From CALESS01 sp041741455 (GTDB taxonomy: Bacteria > Chloroflexota > Anaerolineae > Anaerolineales > Anaerolineaceae): a stretch of DNA of 64,000 nt. Positions within the stretch are counted from its first letter, which is position 1. Each line of letters opens with the position of its first letter. Below are positions 48,993 to 58,059 of this stretch, piece by piece. The notes beneath the pieces were generated by a model. The model saw nothing but the letters and a program-made list of their open reading frames with translations, made no database searches and had not been told where the DNA came from. The stretch is from NCBI GenBank assembly GCA_041741455.1, contig JBGSJZ010000121.1, positions 1 through 64,000 of the forward strand. Reading direction: 5' to 3'. The position numbers were made by a program, and so were the translations under genes.

Positions 48993-51173
48993 ATGAAGCA
49001 AGTGTTGCAGAATATGCGTGATGGAAAAACCACAGTCGCAGAGGTTCCACTTCCGACCATTCGTCCAGGTATGGCGCTAGTCCGCACAGGGGCTTCACTA
49101 GTGTCAGCGGGTACCGAGCGCATGGTCGTTGAATTTGCTGAAAAAAGCCTTCTAGGTAAAGCGCGCTCCCGCCCGGATCTCGTCCGCCAGGTTATGGACA
49201 AAGCTCGTCGAGAAGGTTTGTTGACAACCATTGAAGCCACCTTTAATCGGTTAGATCAGCCAATGGTACTTGGGTACTCTTCTGCTGGGATCATCGAACA
49301 GGTCGACCCGGAGTTGTCCATTTTCCAACCTGGGGATCGAGTGGCTTGTGCCGGTGGCGGCTACGCAGTTCACGCTGAATATGCCCTTGTTCCCAAGAAT
49401 TTACTGGTTCCTATCCCGGATACAGTGGATTTTGAATCGGCCGCCTTTGCTACGCTGGGCGCCATCGCATTACAGGGTTTTCGCCTAGCACATCCCCAGC
49501 TTGGTGAAAGTGTAGCCATCATTGGCATGGGTCTGCTGGGTTTACTGGCTGCCGGGATTGCCCGTGCAGCTGGCTGCCACGTTTTTGGGATCGATCTATC
49601 CCCCTCCCGCGTTGTTTTGGCAAATAAATTAGGCTTTCTCTCAGCTGTCCGGTCAGATGCCGTAGCTCATGGGCGCAGCTTTACCAATGGTTTGGGCTTT
49701 GATTCGATTCTGATCTGCGCCGATACTCGCTCAAATGACCCGGTTGAACTGGCGGGCATATTGGCCCGGGATCGGGCAAAAATCATAGCCGTTGGCGCGG
49801 TCGGTTTCCAAATTCCCCGCAAGGTGTACTACGAGAAAGAGCTCGAGTTCCTGGTCTCACGTTCTTATGGCCCTGGCCGTTACGACCCGGCATATGAAGA
49901 GCGAGGTCAGGACTATCCGGTTGGGTATGTGCGCTGGACAGAAGGCCGAAACATTGCTGCCTTTGTGGATCTGCTGAGCGAAAAAAAAGTGGATGTCCAA
50001 CCGCTCATCAGTCATCGTTTTCCCATAAGCCAGGCTCCCGAAGCTTACGAATTAATCACCGGTAAAACCGGCCAACCTTTCCTCGGGGTTATGCTCACCT
50101 ATCCGGAGATGCCAGACCGCCAGGTTTCCCACCGAGTTGAACTCCGTCCCACTTCTGTAGCAACTCAATCCATCTCATTAGGTGTTTTGGGTGCTGGGAA
50201 TTATGCAAACGCTGTATTTTTACCCATTGTCCAAAAAACTGGTGGAGTAAAGCTTTCCGGTATCGCTTCAGCTGCCGGCCTATCAGCATCTCATGCTGCC
50301 CGGCGTTATGGTTTCCAATTTGCTTCCTCAGATGAAAACGAGATCCTGCAAAATAATGAAATCAACCTTGTAGCAATTCTCACCCGGCATTCTTCTCATG
50401 CCCGCCAAATCCTTATTTCAATGCAAGCCAATAAACATGTTTTCTGCGAAAAACCCCTCGCAATCACCCAAACCGAGTTAGACGAAATCGAAACTTTCCT
50501 GGGAACCCAGCCAAATACCTTATTGACCGTCGGATTCAATCGGCGTTTTGCTCCATTTGCCATCCAGTTGAAAAAATTTATCCAAAACACTGGAGAACCT
50601 CTCAGTCTCAATTACCGGGTCAATGCCGGCCCACTTCCACTCACTCACTGGCTTTTCGATCCGATTGTCGGCGGAGGTCGCATCATCGGCGAAGGTTGTC
50701 ATTTTATTGATTTTCTGACCTTTTTGACAGGTAGTCTTCCAATTTCCGTTTCAGCTTCTTGCCTGCCGGATGCAGGTATCTACAACCAGGATAATGTTCA
50801 TCTCACATTTAAATTTTCTGATGGCTCGGTGGGTACTCTCATATACCTGGCCAATGGGGATAAATCTTTCCCGAAGGAACGGGTTGAGGTCTTTTCCGCT
50901 GGTCGGGTCGGAGTGTTGGATGACTTCCGTTCATTGGAACTGGTTCAGGATGGCCACCGAAGATCATTTACCAGCCGCCTGCGCCAGGATAAAGGTCATG
51001 CTGTTTTATGGAAGGCATTTCTGTCTGCAATCCAAAACGGAACCCCTCCCCCCATTCCATATGCTGATTTAATCGGTGTGACACGTGCCTCTTTTGCCGC
51101 CATGCGTGCCATTCAATTCGGCAAGATCGAAATTATTGGCTCAACTAAGGAGACCGGCCAGACCGCCGGGTAA
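48993..51173 (+). CDS. Two-domain oxidoreductase: MDR alcohol dehydrogenase-like plus Gfo/Idh/MocA
   Basis: A 726-residue fusion. Residues 1-375 are a zinc-type MDR dehydrogenase-like domain (GYSSAGIIEQVDPELSIFQPGDRVAC, with the last part of this being the NAD fold entry; VAIIGMGLLGLLAAGIA). Residues 390-720 are a Gfo/Idh/MocA NAD(P)-dependent sugar oxidoreductase domain (GVLGAGNYANAVFLPI, HVFCEKPLAI). This family is found in polysaccharide gene clusters, often with a heparinase II/III-like gene, as here. It probably modifies a nucleotide sugar. AAGGAAG is the SD. A structured leader lies upstream. Confidence 0.87.
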   Translation: MKQVLQNMRDGKTTVAEVPLPTIRPGMALVRTGASLVSAGTERMVVEFAEKSLLGKARSRPDLVRQVMDKARREGLLTTIEATFNRLDQPMVLGYSSAGIIEQVDPELSIFQPGDRVACAGGGYAVHAEYALVPKNLLVPIPDTVDFESAAFATLGAIALQGFRLAHPQLGESVAIIGMGLLGLLAAGIARAAGCHVFGIDLSPSRVVLANKLGFLSAVRSDAVAHGRSFTNGLGFDSILICADTRSNDPVELAGILARDRAKIIAVGAVGFQIPRKVYYEKELEFLVSRSYGPGRYDPAYEERGQDYPVGYVRWTEGRNIAAFVDLLSEKKVDVQPLISHRFPISQAPEAYELITGKTGQPFLGVMLTYPEMPDRQVSHRVELRPTSVATQSISLGVLGAGNYANAVFLPIVQKTGGVKLSGIASAAGLSASHAARRYGFQFASSDENEILQNNEINLVAILTRHSSHARQILISMQANKHVFCEKPLAITQTELDEIETFLGTQPNTLLTVGFNRRFAPFAIQLKKFIQNTGEPLSLNYRVNAGPLPLTHWLFDPIVGGGRIIGEGCHFIDFLTFLTGSLPISVSASCLPDAGIYNQDNVHLTFKFSDGSVGTLIYLANGDKSFPKERVEVFSAGRVGVLDDFRSLELVQDGHRRSFTSRLRQDKGHAVLWKAFLSAIQNGTPPPIPYADLIGVTRASFAAMRAIQFGKIEIIGSTKETGQTAG

Positions 51174-51204
51174 AAAAGCCTGAACAGGTATCAGCTGGCT
51201 TTTT
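51173..51204 (+). terminator. Terminator-like hairpin at the oxidoreductase/heparinase junction
   Basis: AAAAAGCC (51173-51180) pairs with GGCTTTTT (51197-51204), and an inner TGA/TCA pairing extends the stem. It begins at the last base of the upstream stop codon and ends 14 bases before the TTG start of the next gene. It could attenuate transcription into the heparinase gene. Confidence 0.5.
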
Positions 51205-51218
51205 CAGCCGCCCGTCAA

Positions 51219-53093
51219 TTGGGAATTACTCCCCTCTGGAATCTGGCGTGCTATCAGGTGGGCATCAGAACAGGATGGACTTCCCATCAGGTTAGGGTTG
51301 CCTGTCACAAGGCAGAAAAATTTTCTTCTAAAGGCGATCTTCGGCTGGACTTTCCATCATCTCAGACCACTTATTTTCCAATCCAAATGGAAGAGATTGA
51401 AGAAATTACCTCCGGCCAGGTTCGCTTGTTTGGAGCTTCTCCCACACTCCTCAAACTTTCGCCCCAGGCTCCGCTCCTGGATTGGGCTGCCTACGAAACC
51501 GGGAAAGCCGGTTGGGGAGTTGAAGATCCAAAATTCATTTGGGAACCCGCCCGCTTCGGTTGGGCACTGCGCCTGGCTCGTGCTTACCATTCGACAAAAG
51601 ATCACCAACTGGCACAGCTTTTCTGGCAAAAGTTTGAGGAATTTTCGAAAGCCAATCCAACTTTACAGGGTCCAAATTGGGCATCCGCCCAGGAGGTTGC
51701 CCTTCGACTAATAGCTTTCTGCCTGGCAGCCAATGTTTTTTCGGATTCACCCCACACAACCCATCAACGACTACACGCAATTTACCAATCTATTGCCGTT
51801 CATGCAGCCCGCATTCCGCCCACCCTGAGTTATGCCCGTGCCCAGGGCAACAATCATCTATTAAGCGAAGCAACTGGTTTATACACAGCCGGTGTATTTT
51901 TGCCAAATCATCCCATGGCGACCTTTTGGCGAAAATTAGGCTGGCAGACCTTTCACCAGGCGCTCCACCAGCAAATTTCTCCGGATGGAACCTACGCTCA
52001 GCACAGCCTGAATTACCAACGCCTGATGTTGGATCTTTCTTTATGGGTCATCTGCCTCTCTCGTTGGGTTGGTGAAGTTTTCCCTTCCGCAAGCCTGACC
52101 CGCCTGCAGGCTGCCACGCGCTGGTTGTATTCCATGGTGGATCCTGATACCGGGTTGGCACCCAATCTCGGTTCCAATGATGGAGCGAATTTGCTGCCGC
52201 TTTCCACTTGTTCTCAAGTGGATTTCCGCCCAACCCTCCAGGCTTCTTCACTCTCTTTCCTTGGAGCCAATAGTCTGCCAGCAGGCCCTTGGGACGAGCT
52301 TTCCAACTGGCTCGGTTTAGCGGCCAATTCACAAGCCATCCAACCAGAACCATCATCAGCAATAAATTGTTTGAGAAATTCAAACTCCAGGGCTTACCTC
52401 CGGGCAGTCAATTTTACATCCCGCCCGAATCATGCGGACCAATTGCATGTTGATTTATGGTTTCAGGGTCAACCCGTGACGCTGGATGCTGGCACGTTTC
52501 GATATTCTGCCCCCATCCCTTGGAATAATTCGCTAGCCGGAACCCTGTGCCATAACACCCTTTCCGTGGATGGATTGGATCAAATGCGTCGTGCTGGAAA
52601 ATTTCTCTGGCTGGATTGGGCAAAAACTTGGCTGCTTCCAGCGCCTGACCTGAATACCTTGGTCGCTGAGACTGATGCCTATCGGAGCTTTAATATATCT
52701 CATCGTCGCACGGTGAAAATGGAGTCTGGACTTCATTGGCTCATTAAGGATGAGATGGTTCCGCTCTATCCATCAAATTCGCTCCATTCTTTCTGTCTTC
52801 ACTGGTTACTACCGGATGTCCCCTGGCGACTTGAGGAAAATACCCTACTCTTTTCATTCCCCCAGGCTCAGGTCAAGCTTTCCTTTTCAACCACTCCCAT
52901 TCATCAATCCAATATCCAATTAATTCGTTGCGCTCAACTGCTGGCTGGAAAGGGAGATTTCCCCAGTTTCCTGGGGTGGTATTCCCCCACTTACAATTTG
53001 AAAGTCCCTGCGCTTTCGGTTCGCTCCATCCTTCAAGCTAGCGCCCCAATTCTCATCCAATCCGATTGGGTGATTACACCCACCATCGAGTAA
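51219..53093 (+). CDS. Heparinase II/III-family protein
   Basis: A protein of about 624 residues. The alginate lyase-like N-terminal half has ARAQGNNHLLSEATGLY, and the C-terminal beta-domain has FTSRPNHADQLHVDLWFQGQ and GLDQMRRAGK. These enzymes cleave acidic polysaccharides by elimination. The start is uncertain. TTG 51219 is the first plausible start, but the sequence before it (NRYQLAFSAARQ) also looks like the usual N-terminus of the family, so initiation may be at a CTG at 51180. The frame is the same as that of the upstream gene, separated by its TAA. It may be cytoplasmic or anchored; no signal peptide is evident. Confidence 0.82.
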   Translation: MGITPLWNLACYQVGIRTGWTSHQVRVACHKAEKFSSKGDLRLDFPSSQTTYFPIQMEEIEEITSGQVRLFGASPTLLKLSPQAPLLDWAAYETGKAGWGVEDPKFIWEPARFGWALRLARAYHSTKDHQLAQLFWQKFEEFSKANPTLQGPNWASAQEVALRLIAFCLAANVFSDSPHTTHQRLHAIYQSIAVHAARIPPTLSYARAQGNNHLLSEATGLYTAGVFLPNHPMATFWRKLGWQTFHQALHQQISPDGTYAQHSLNYQRLMLDLSLWVICLSRWVGEVFPSASLTRLQAATRWLYSMVDPDTGLAPNLGSNDGANLLPLSTCSQVDFRPTLQASSLSFLGANSLPAGPWDELSNWLGLAANSQAIQPEPSSAINCLRNSNSRAYLRAVNFTSRPNHADQLHVDLWFQGQPVTLDAGTFRYSAPIPWNNSLAGTLCHNTLSVDGLDQMRRAGKFLWLDWAKTWLLPAPDLNTLVAETDAYRSFNISHRRTVKMESGLHWLIKDEMVPLYPSNSLHSFCLHWLLPDVPWRLEENTLLFSFPQAQVKLSFSTTPIHQSNIQLIRCAQLLAGKGDFPSFLGWYSPTYNLKVPALSVRSILQASAPILIQSDWVITPTIE

Positions 53094-53102
53094 AATCAAT
53101 AT

Positions 53103-54326
53103 ATGCATGTTCTCTTGATTCATCAGGCCTTTGCTGCATTGGATGAGGCTGGTGGAACGCGCCATCATGAGTTGGCGGTTCAGATGGTGCAAAAAGGCCA
53201 TCAGGTAACAATCATCTCCAGTCCGGTCAGTTACCTGACGGGCAAAAGCCGCACAGGCCGAGTTCACTGGATGGAAAAGGAGACCCCGCAAACCGGGCTC
53301 ACCATCCTGCGCTCTTACACCTACCAGGCGCTCCATAAATCCTTCATCCACCGAGTTTTCAGTTTTTTCTCCTTTATGGTCTCCTCATTTTTGATTGGGC
53401 TTGGCGTGAAAAAGGTTGACCTGGTATGGGGAACCACCCCCCCCATCTTTCAAGGCGTAACGGCCTGGTTACTGGCTCGCTTGAAAGGCGTACCCTTTCT
53501 CTTTGAGGTTCGTGATCTTTGGCCAGCTTTTGCCATCGCTGTTGGTGTACTGAAAAATCCAACTTTAATTCATTTATCGGTATGGCTCGAAAAGTTCTTA
53601 TACCGGCATGCCGACCGGTTGGTAGTCAATAGCCCGGGATTCATCCAACATGTTTCCGAACGCGGTGCTCGCAGGGTTGAACTAATACCCAATGGATCAG
53701 ATCCCGAGATGTTCACCCCGGATGGGGATGGCAATGTCATGCGTCAACAATGGGGGCTGACAAATGAATTTATCATTCTCTATGCTGGCGCCCATGGCAT
53801 GTCAAACGATCTGGATCTGATTCTGGATTCAGCCCAACAACTTCTAACCCAACCTTTCGTTCGCTTCGTCCTCGTTGGAGATGGGAAAGAGAAGCGACGC
53901 TTGCAGGATAAAGCTCTGCAACTTGGATTGGTCAATGTCCTCTGGGCACCTCCTGTTCCTAAAAACAAAATGTCGGAAGTATTGGCTGCAGCGGATGCCT
54001 GTGTAGCCATTTTAAAACCAATTGAAATGTACAAGACCACCTACCCCAACAAAGTATTTGACTACATGGCAGCGGGTCGCCCGGTAATATTGGTAATCGA
54101 TGGCGTCATCCGGCAGGTTGTCGAAACGGCTGATGCAGGTATATTTGCTCAACCTGGGAGTTCGGAAGCCCTTTCTGCAGCCGTTTTACAACTTGCCCAG
54201 AATCCAATCCAGGCGCGCCAGCTGGGAGCCAATGGTCGGGCCTACGTTCAGCATCACTTCAATCGCACCCGGCTGGCCGGGGAGCTAATAACATTGGTCG
54301 AAGAGATGCGGAGGAAAGATGTCTGA
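53103..54326 (+). CDS. Glycosyltransferase family 4 protein
   Basis: A 407-residue GT-B glycosyltransferase resembling WbuB-type enzymes. The N-terminal domain starts VLLIHQAFAALDEAGGTRHHE, and the C-terminal domain holds the nucleotide-sugar site around IEMYKTTYPNKVFDYMAAGRP. It probably adds a sugar in exopolysaccharide or cell-surface glycan synthesis; the sugar is unknown. There is no SD before ATG 53103, and the gene starts nine bases after the heparinase stop. Its end overlaps the next gene by 8 bases. Confidence 0.87.
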   Translation: MHVLLIHQAFAALDEAGGTRHHELAVQMVQKGHQVTIISSPVSYLTGKSRTGRVHWMEKETPQTGLTILRSYTYQALHKSFIHRVFSFFSFMVSSFLIGLGVKKVDLVWGTTPPIFQGVTAWLLARLKGVPFLFEVRDLWPAFAIAVGVLKNPTLIHLSVWLEKFLYRHADRLVVNSPGFIQHVSERGARRVELIPNGSDPEMFTPDGDGNVMRQQWGLTNEFIILYAGAHGMSNDLDLILDSAQQLLTQPFVRFVLVGDGKEKRRLQDKALQLGLVNVLWAPPVPKNKMSEVLAAADACVAILKPIEMYKTTYPNKVFDYMAAGRPVILVIDGVIRQVVETADAGIFAQPGSSEALSAAVLQLAQNPIQARQLGANGRAYVQHHFNRTRLAGELITLVEEMRRKDV

Positions 54327-55032
54327 AAAAATTTTGATCGTCGAAGATGAAGTAGCCCTGCAGGAAACCCTTGCCTACAACCTCAAGAAACAGGGTTACG
54401 AAGTTGAGATTGCTGGGACAGGTCCAAAAGGTCTGGAAGCAGCCAGATCTAACCATCCAGATCTCATTTTGCTGGATATCATGTTGCCGGGTATGGATGG
54501 CTTTGAAGTCTGCCGTATTCTCCGTCAGGAAATGATCACACCAGTGCTCATGTTGACAGCTCGTGATGATGAAATCGATCGCGTCGTAGGTCTGGAAGTC
54601 GGTGCCGATGATTACCTGACCAAACCATTTTCCATGCGTGAATTGGTCGCCCGCGTCAAAGCGATGTTACGACGAGTCCGCCTGATCCGCCAGGAGATTG
54701 AGGAGACATCAACCCAGGCTCCGCCAGCTTTCGAAATCCTGAAGTTTGGCAACCTGGAAATCGATATCACCCGCCGTGAGGTTCGCATGGATCAAATTCC
54801 TTTGAACATGAAACCTCAAGAATATGAGCTACTACTTTACTTTGCCCAACATCAAGGGAAAGTGCTCAGCCGAGAGCACATTGTCGAATTTGTCTGGGGC
54901 TGGGAGTATATGGGAGATAGCCGAACTGTGGATGTCCATGTCCGCTGGCTGCGTGAGAAGATTGAACTAGATCCTTCCAATCCTGTCCGCATTGTTACGG
55001 TTCGCAGTGCAGGTTACCGTTTCGAGGGATAA
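54319..55032 (+). CDS. phoB: Response regulator PhoB/PhoP-like (OmpR family)
   Basis: A 237-residue regulator. The receiver (residues 1-120) has E9/D10, D53 in LILLDIMLPGMDGFE, T81-type switch in LMLTARDDE and TKPFSMRELV. The winged-helix DNA-binding domain (about 145-237) has QEYELLLYFAQHQGKVLSRE and RTVDVHVRWLREKIE. It probably activates phosphate starvation genes: its cognate kinase gene follows and pstSCAB-phoU lies downstream. GCGGAGG is the SD; it overlaps the end of the glycosyltransferase gene. Confidence 0.9.
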   Translation: MSEKILIVEDEVALQETLAYNLKKQGYEVEIAGTGPKGLEAARSNHPDLILLDIMLPGMDGFEVCRILRQEMITPVLMLTARDDEIDRVVGLEVGADDYLTKPFSMRELVARVKAMLRRVRLIRQEIEETSTQAPPAFEILKFGNLEIDITRREVRMDQIPLNMKPQEYELLLYFAQHQGKVLSREHIVEFVWGWEYMGDSRTVDVHVRWLREKIELDPSNPVRIVTVRSAGYRFEG

Positions 55033-55034
55033 AC

Positions 55035-56795
55035 ATGAGATTTTCTCTTCGTTGGCGGGTTGCTTTGATGTATGTGTTTGTGCTGGTAATTGCTTTCAGT
55101 GTGCTCAATATCGTTCTTGTAAAATTCCTCAATCAATCCTATTTGAGATCTATGCAAGATCAGCTGATCTCTGAAGCGAATCTGTTTAGCGCTCAAATTC
55201 AACCATTCATCATGGCGGGCGAACCATACACTGGACTAAACGATATTGTCGAATCAACCGCTGATATTATTTCTGCCCGGATCACAATCATTCTTCCTGG
55301 AGGTCGGGTGATTGCTGAATCTACCCGTTCACCAGACTTACTGGAAAACCATCTCAGCCGGCCAGAAATTCAACGCGCCTTGCAGGGTCAGCAATCGACT
55401 GAATCTCGCTACAGCAGCACCACCCGCCAGCAAATGCTCTATGCAGCAATTCCAATTTTTGTTGATACGCAAATCTCAGCCATTCTTCGCTTGTCTATAT
55501 CGCAAGATTATATTGATCAAAATTTTCGTCTGATCAGCCAGATCTTCCTAATTGCCACACTGATCACAGCAGTTCTCGCCATCCTCCTTGCGATTTTGCT
55601 TACGAACTATACAACAAGGCCACTTCATCAGCTAACTGCGCGTGTTCGGGCAATGATTGCTGAAGAGAGTATTTTTCCACTTAAGCGAAGGGTTGTTGAT
55701 GAAGTAACCCAGCTTTCAATAGCCTTTGATACCCTATCCGCTCAATTAACTTCCCAAATCTCAGCCTTACAAAATGAGCGAACAAAGCTAGAAGCCGTGT
55801 TGGTTAATATGACAGATGGAGTCATCATGGTTAACTCCCTGGATCAGGTGGCTCTCATTAATCCTGCTGCGGTGAAACTTTTTCAAATAGAACAACCCTC
55901 AGCCATCAATCACTCCCTTGTAGAAGTTGTGCGTCAATTTCAAGTTGTTGATTTATGGCGCAAGTGTAAAATCAGCCACCAATCACAAAACATGACTCTG
56001 GAATTAGTCCCGGCCAAGATATTTATCCAGGCCTTTGCCATCCCGCTTCCATTAATCGGTCCGGATTATGTTCTGTTGGTTATCCAAGACCTGACTCGGA
56101 TCCATCGCTTGGAAACCGTCCGGCGGGATTTCATCAGCAATATCTCCCACGAGTTGCGCACACCTTTGGCTTCCCTGAAAGCTCTGGTGGAAACGCTCCA
56201 GGAAGGCGCCTTGGAGGATCCTCCGGCTGCTAATCGTTTCCTTTCACAAATGGAGCGTGAAATTGATAATCTAACTCAATTAGTGCAGGAGTTACTGGAA
56301 CTTTCACGGATCGAATCTGGCAAAGTTCCGCTCAATCGTAGATCGGTACGTCCAATGGACTTGCTGGAGGATGCTAGTAATCGTATGAAATTGCAAGCTG
56401 AACGTGCGGGGATCACTTTCCATATCGCTGCAGAAGAAAACTTACCATCGGTTTTTGCTGACCCCACCCGCATCTCCCAGGTATTGTTGAACTTGTTGCA
56501 CAACGCCATTAAATTTACCCCACCTGGAGGGAAGATTGTTTTTAGAGGCACAGCTCGCACCTACGATGTCGTCTTTTCCATTCAAGATACGGGCATTGGC
56601 ATAGCCTTAGGGGATTTATCCCGGATTTTTGAAAGGTTTTACAAAACAGATCGTTCCCGCTCGAGTGGCGGCACTGGCTTGGGGCTATCCATCGCCCGCC
56701 ATTTAGTTGAGGCCCACGGGGGGAGGATTTGGGCAGAATCTGTTGAGGGATCTGGCTCAACCTTCTTTTTTTCACTACCAAAAGTAAGTGAATAG
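55035..56795 (+). CDS. phoR: Sensor histidine kinase PhoR-like
   Basis: A 586-residue kinase. There are two membrane helices (about 10-30 and 160-185) flanking a short extracytoplasmic loop, a HAMP domain (about 185-235), a PAS domain (about 250-345), the phosphotransfer domain with H372 (ISNISHELRTPLASL) and an ATPase domain (about 460-583; NLLHNAIKF, DTGIGIA, GGTGLGLSI). It follows the response regulator by two bases and precedes a phosphate uptake operon, so a phosphate-sensing role, probably through PhoU and the Pst transporter, is inferred. Confidence 0.9.
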   Translation: MRFSLRWRVALMYVFVLVIAFSVLNIVLVKFLNQSYLRSMQDQLISEANLFSAQIQPFIMAGEPYTGLNDIVESTADIISARITIILPGGRVIAESTRSPDLLENHLSRPEIQRALQGQQSTESRYSSTTRQQMLYAAIPIFVDTQISAILRLSISQDYIDQNFRLISQIFLIATLITAVLAILLAILLTNYTTRPLHQLTARVRAMIAEESIFPLKRRVVDEVTQLSIAFDTLSAQLTSQISALQNERTKLEAVLVNMTDGVIMVNSLDQVALINPAAVKLFQIEQPSAINHSLVEVVRQFQVVDLWRKCKISHQSQNMTLELVPAKIFIQAFAIPLPLIGPDYVLLVIQDLTRIHRLETVRRDFISNISHELRTPLASLKALVETLQEGALEDPPAANRFLSQMEREIDNLTQLVQELLELSRIESGKVPLNRRSVRPMDLLEDASNRMKLQAERAGITFHIAAEENLPSVFADPTRISQVLLNLLHNAIKFTPPGGKIVFRGTARTYDVVFSIQDTGIGIALGDLSRIFERFYKTDRSRSSGGTGLGLSIARHLVEAHGGRIWAESVEGSGSTFFFSLPKVSE

Positions 56796-56808
56796 ATCAT
56801 CAACATTG

Positions 56809-56862
56809 TTGACACAACGTTAACATCCCCTTCCCGACTCCTTAATCTTGGCATGCTATGAT
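56809..56862 (+). promoter_or_regulatory. Pho-box-like repeats and promoter of pstS
   Basis: TTGACA (56809-56814) and TTAACA (56820-56825) are spaced 11 bases apart, like the TTAACA-type direct repeats bound by PhoP/PhoB proteins. An extended -10 (TGC-TATGAT, 56854-56862) lies 28 bases downstream with no good -35 box, as expected of an activator-dependent promoter. The SD CTAGGAGAAG precedes pstS. Confidence 0.6.
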
Positions 56863-56900
56863 TTGCTTGCAAATAAAAAATAGATCTAGGAGAAGAGAAA

Positions 56901-57956
56901 ATGTTTCGTTCGTTTTATCGTATTTTTAATGTGTTCATGGTGCTCAGCCTGGCCTTAGCCGCCTGCACCGCCCCCACAGCCACACCAGCCGCTGTGGTAG
57001 AACCTACCATGGTTCCTACAACCGCTCCAGCTGAACCGACTGCCGTACCTCAGGAAACCGGTGGCTTAGAATTGCCCGTTGTTGACCCGACTGCTTTGAG
57101 CGGCAAGATTTATGCAGCTGGTTCCTCCACTGTTTACCCCCTGGCCGAAGCCATTGCCGAACAGTTCCGCAAGGATGGCTACGCTGGCGAATTAAAGATC
57201 GATTCAGTTGGTACGGGCGGCGGCATGGAACGCTTCTGCACCACCGTTGAATCCGATATCGCCAATGCATCCCGCGGCATTAAAGATGGTGAAAAGGAAG
57301 CTTGTGTCGCCAATAATCGCACTCCGATTGAGTTCTTGGTCGGTCTGGATGCCATGGCTGTCGTCATCAACAAAGACAACGACTTCGTCAAGGACCTCAG
57401 CAAAGCCGATCTTGCCAAGATCTTCTCGGATCAATCCGTCAAATGGTCGGACATTAACTCTGACTGGCCGGCAGAAGAAATTCAGCGCTTCGCTCCTGGC
57501 ACCGATTCTGGCACCTTCGACTTTTTCATTGAAACCGTGATGGGTCCCGCCTATGAAAAGGATCTGGATAAAGCCGAAGAAGCTTTCCTAAAGGCTGCTA
57601 ATCTTGAAACCAGCGAAGATGATAATGTCCTGGTGCAAGGTGTGGCCGGCAACAAGTACGCCATCGGCTATTTCGGTTATGCTTATTACCCCGAAAATGC
57701 TGATAAGCTCGGCATCATCTCCGTCGAAGGTATCATGCCTTCCCTCGAAACCGCTGAAGATGGCTCCTATCCGCTGGCCCGTCCGCTCTTCATCTACTCG
57801 GATGCCGAAATCATGAAAAGCAAGCCGGAAGTGGCTGGTTTCATCAACTACTTCCTCACTTTTGTCAATGATTACATCCAAGAAGTTGGTTATTTCCCGG
57901 CTTCCCAACAGGCTCTTGATGCTGCGAGGCAAGCCTACCTGGATGCTCTCAAATAA
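56901..57956 (+). CDS. pstS: Phosphate-binding lipoprotein PstS
   Basis: A 351-residue phosphate-binding protein. A lipoprotein signal with C22 in LALAACTAP is followed by a Pro/Thr/Ala-rich linker. The phosphate-binding fold shows YAAGSSTVYPLAEAIAEQF, ANASRGIKDGE and FAPGTDSGTFDFFIE. It captures phosphate for the ABC transporter PstCAB. Spacing to pstC is about 100 bases and holds a perfect 34-base palindrome, so pstS may be made in excess. Confidence 0.93.
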   Translation: MFRSFYRIFNVFMVLSLALAACTAPTATPAAVVEPTMVPTTAPAEPTAVPQETGGLELPVVDPTALSGKIYAAGSSTVYPLAEAIAEQFRKDGYAGELKIDSVGTGGGMERFCTTVESDIANASRGIKDGEKEACVANNRTPIEFLVGLDAMAVVINKDNDFVKDLSKADLAKIFSDQSVKWSDINSDWPAEEIQRFAPGTDSGTFDFFIETVMGPAYEKDLDKAEEAFLKAANLETSEDDNVLVQGVAGNKYAIGYFGYAYYPENADKLGIISVEGIMPSLETAEDGSYPLARPLFIYSDAEIMKSKPEVAGFINYFLTFVNDYIQEVGYFPASQQALDAARQAYLDALK

Positions 57957-57972
57957 TGAAATTTGAACTTCC

Positions 57973-58006
57973 TTCAGGCTGGCTTTCAGCTGAAAGCCAG
58001 CCTGAA
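57973..58006 (+). terminator. Perfect 34-base palindrome between pstS and pstC
   Basis: The 17-bp arms pair completely, giving a long hairpin without a following T-run. It lies 17 bases after the pstS stop and 54 bases before pstC. Such structures often stabilise the upstream mRNA or partly stop transcription. Confidence 0.7.
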
Positions 58007-58059
58007 TTGTACTCATAATCATTGCATATCATTTTAGTAGAGAACCTTTTGGTCTAAAC

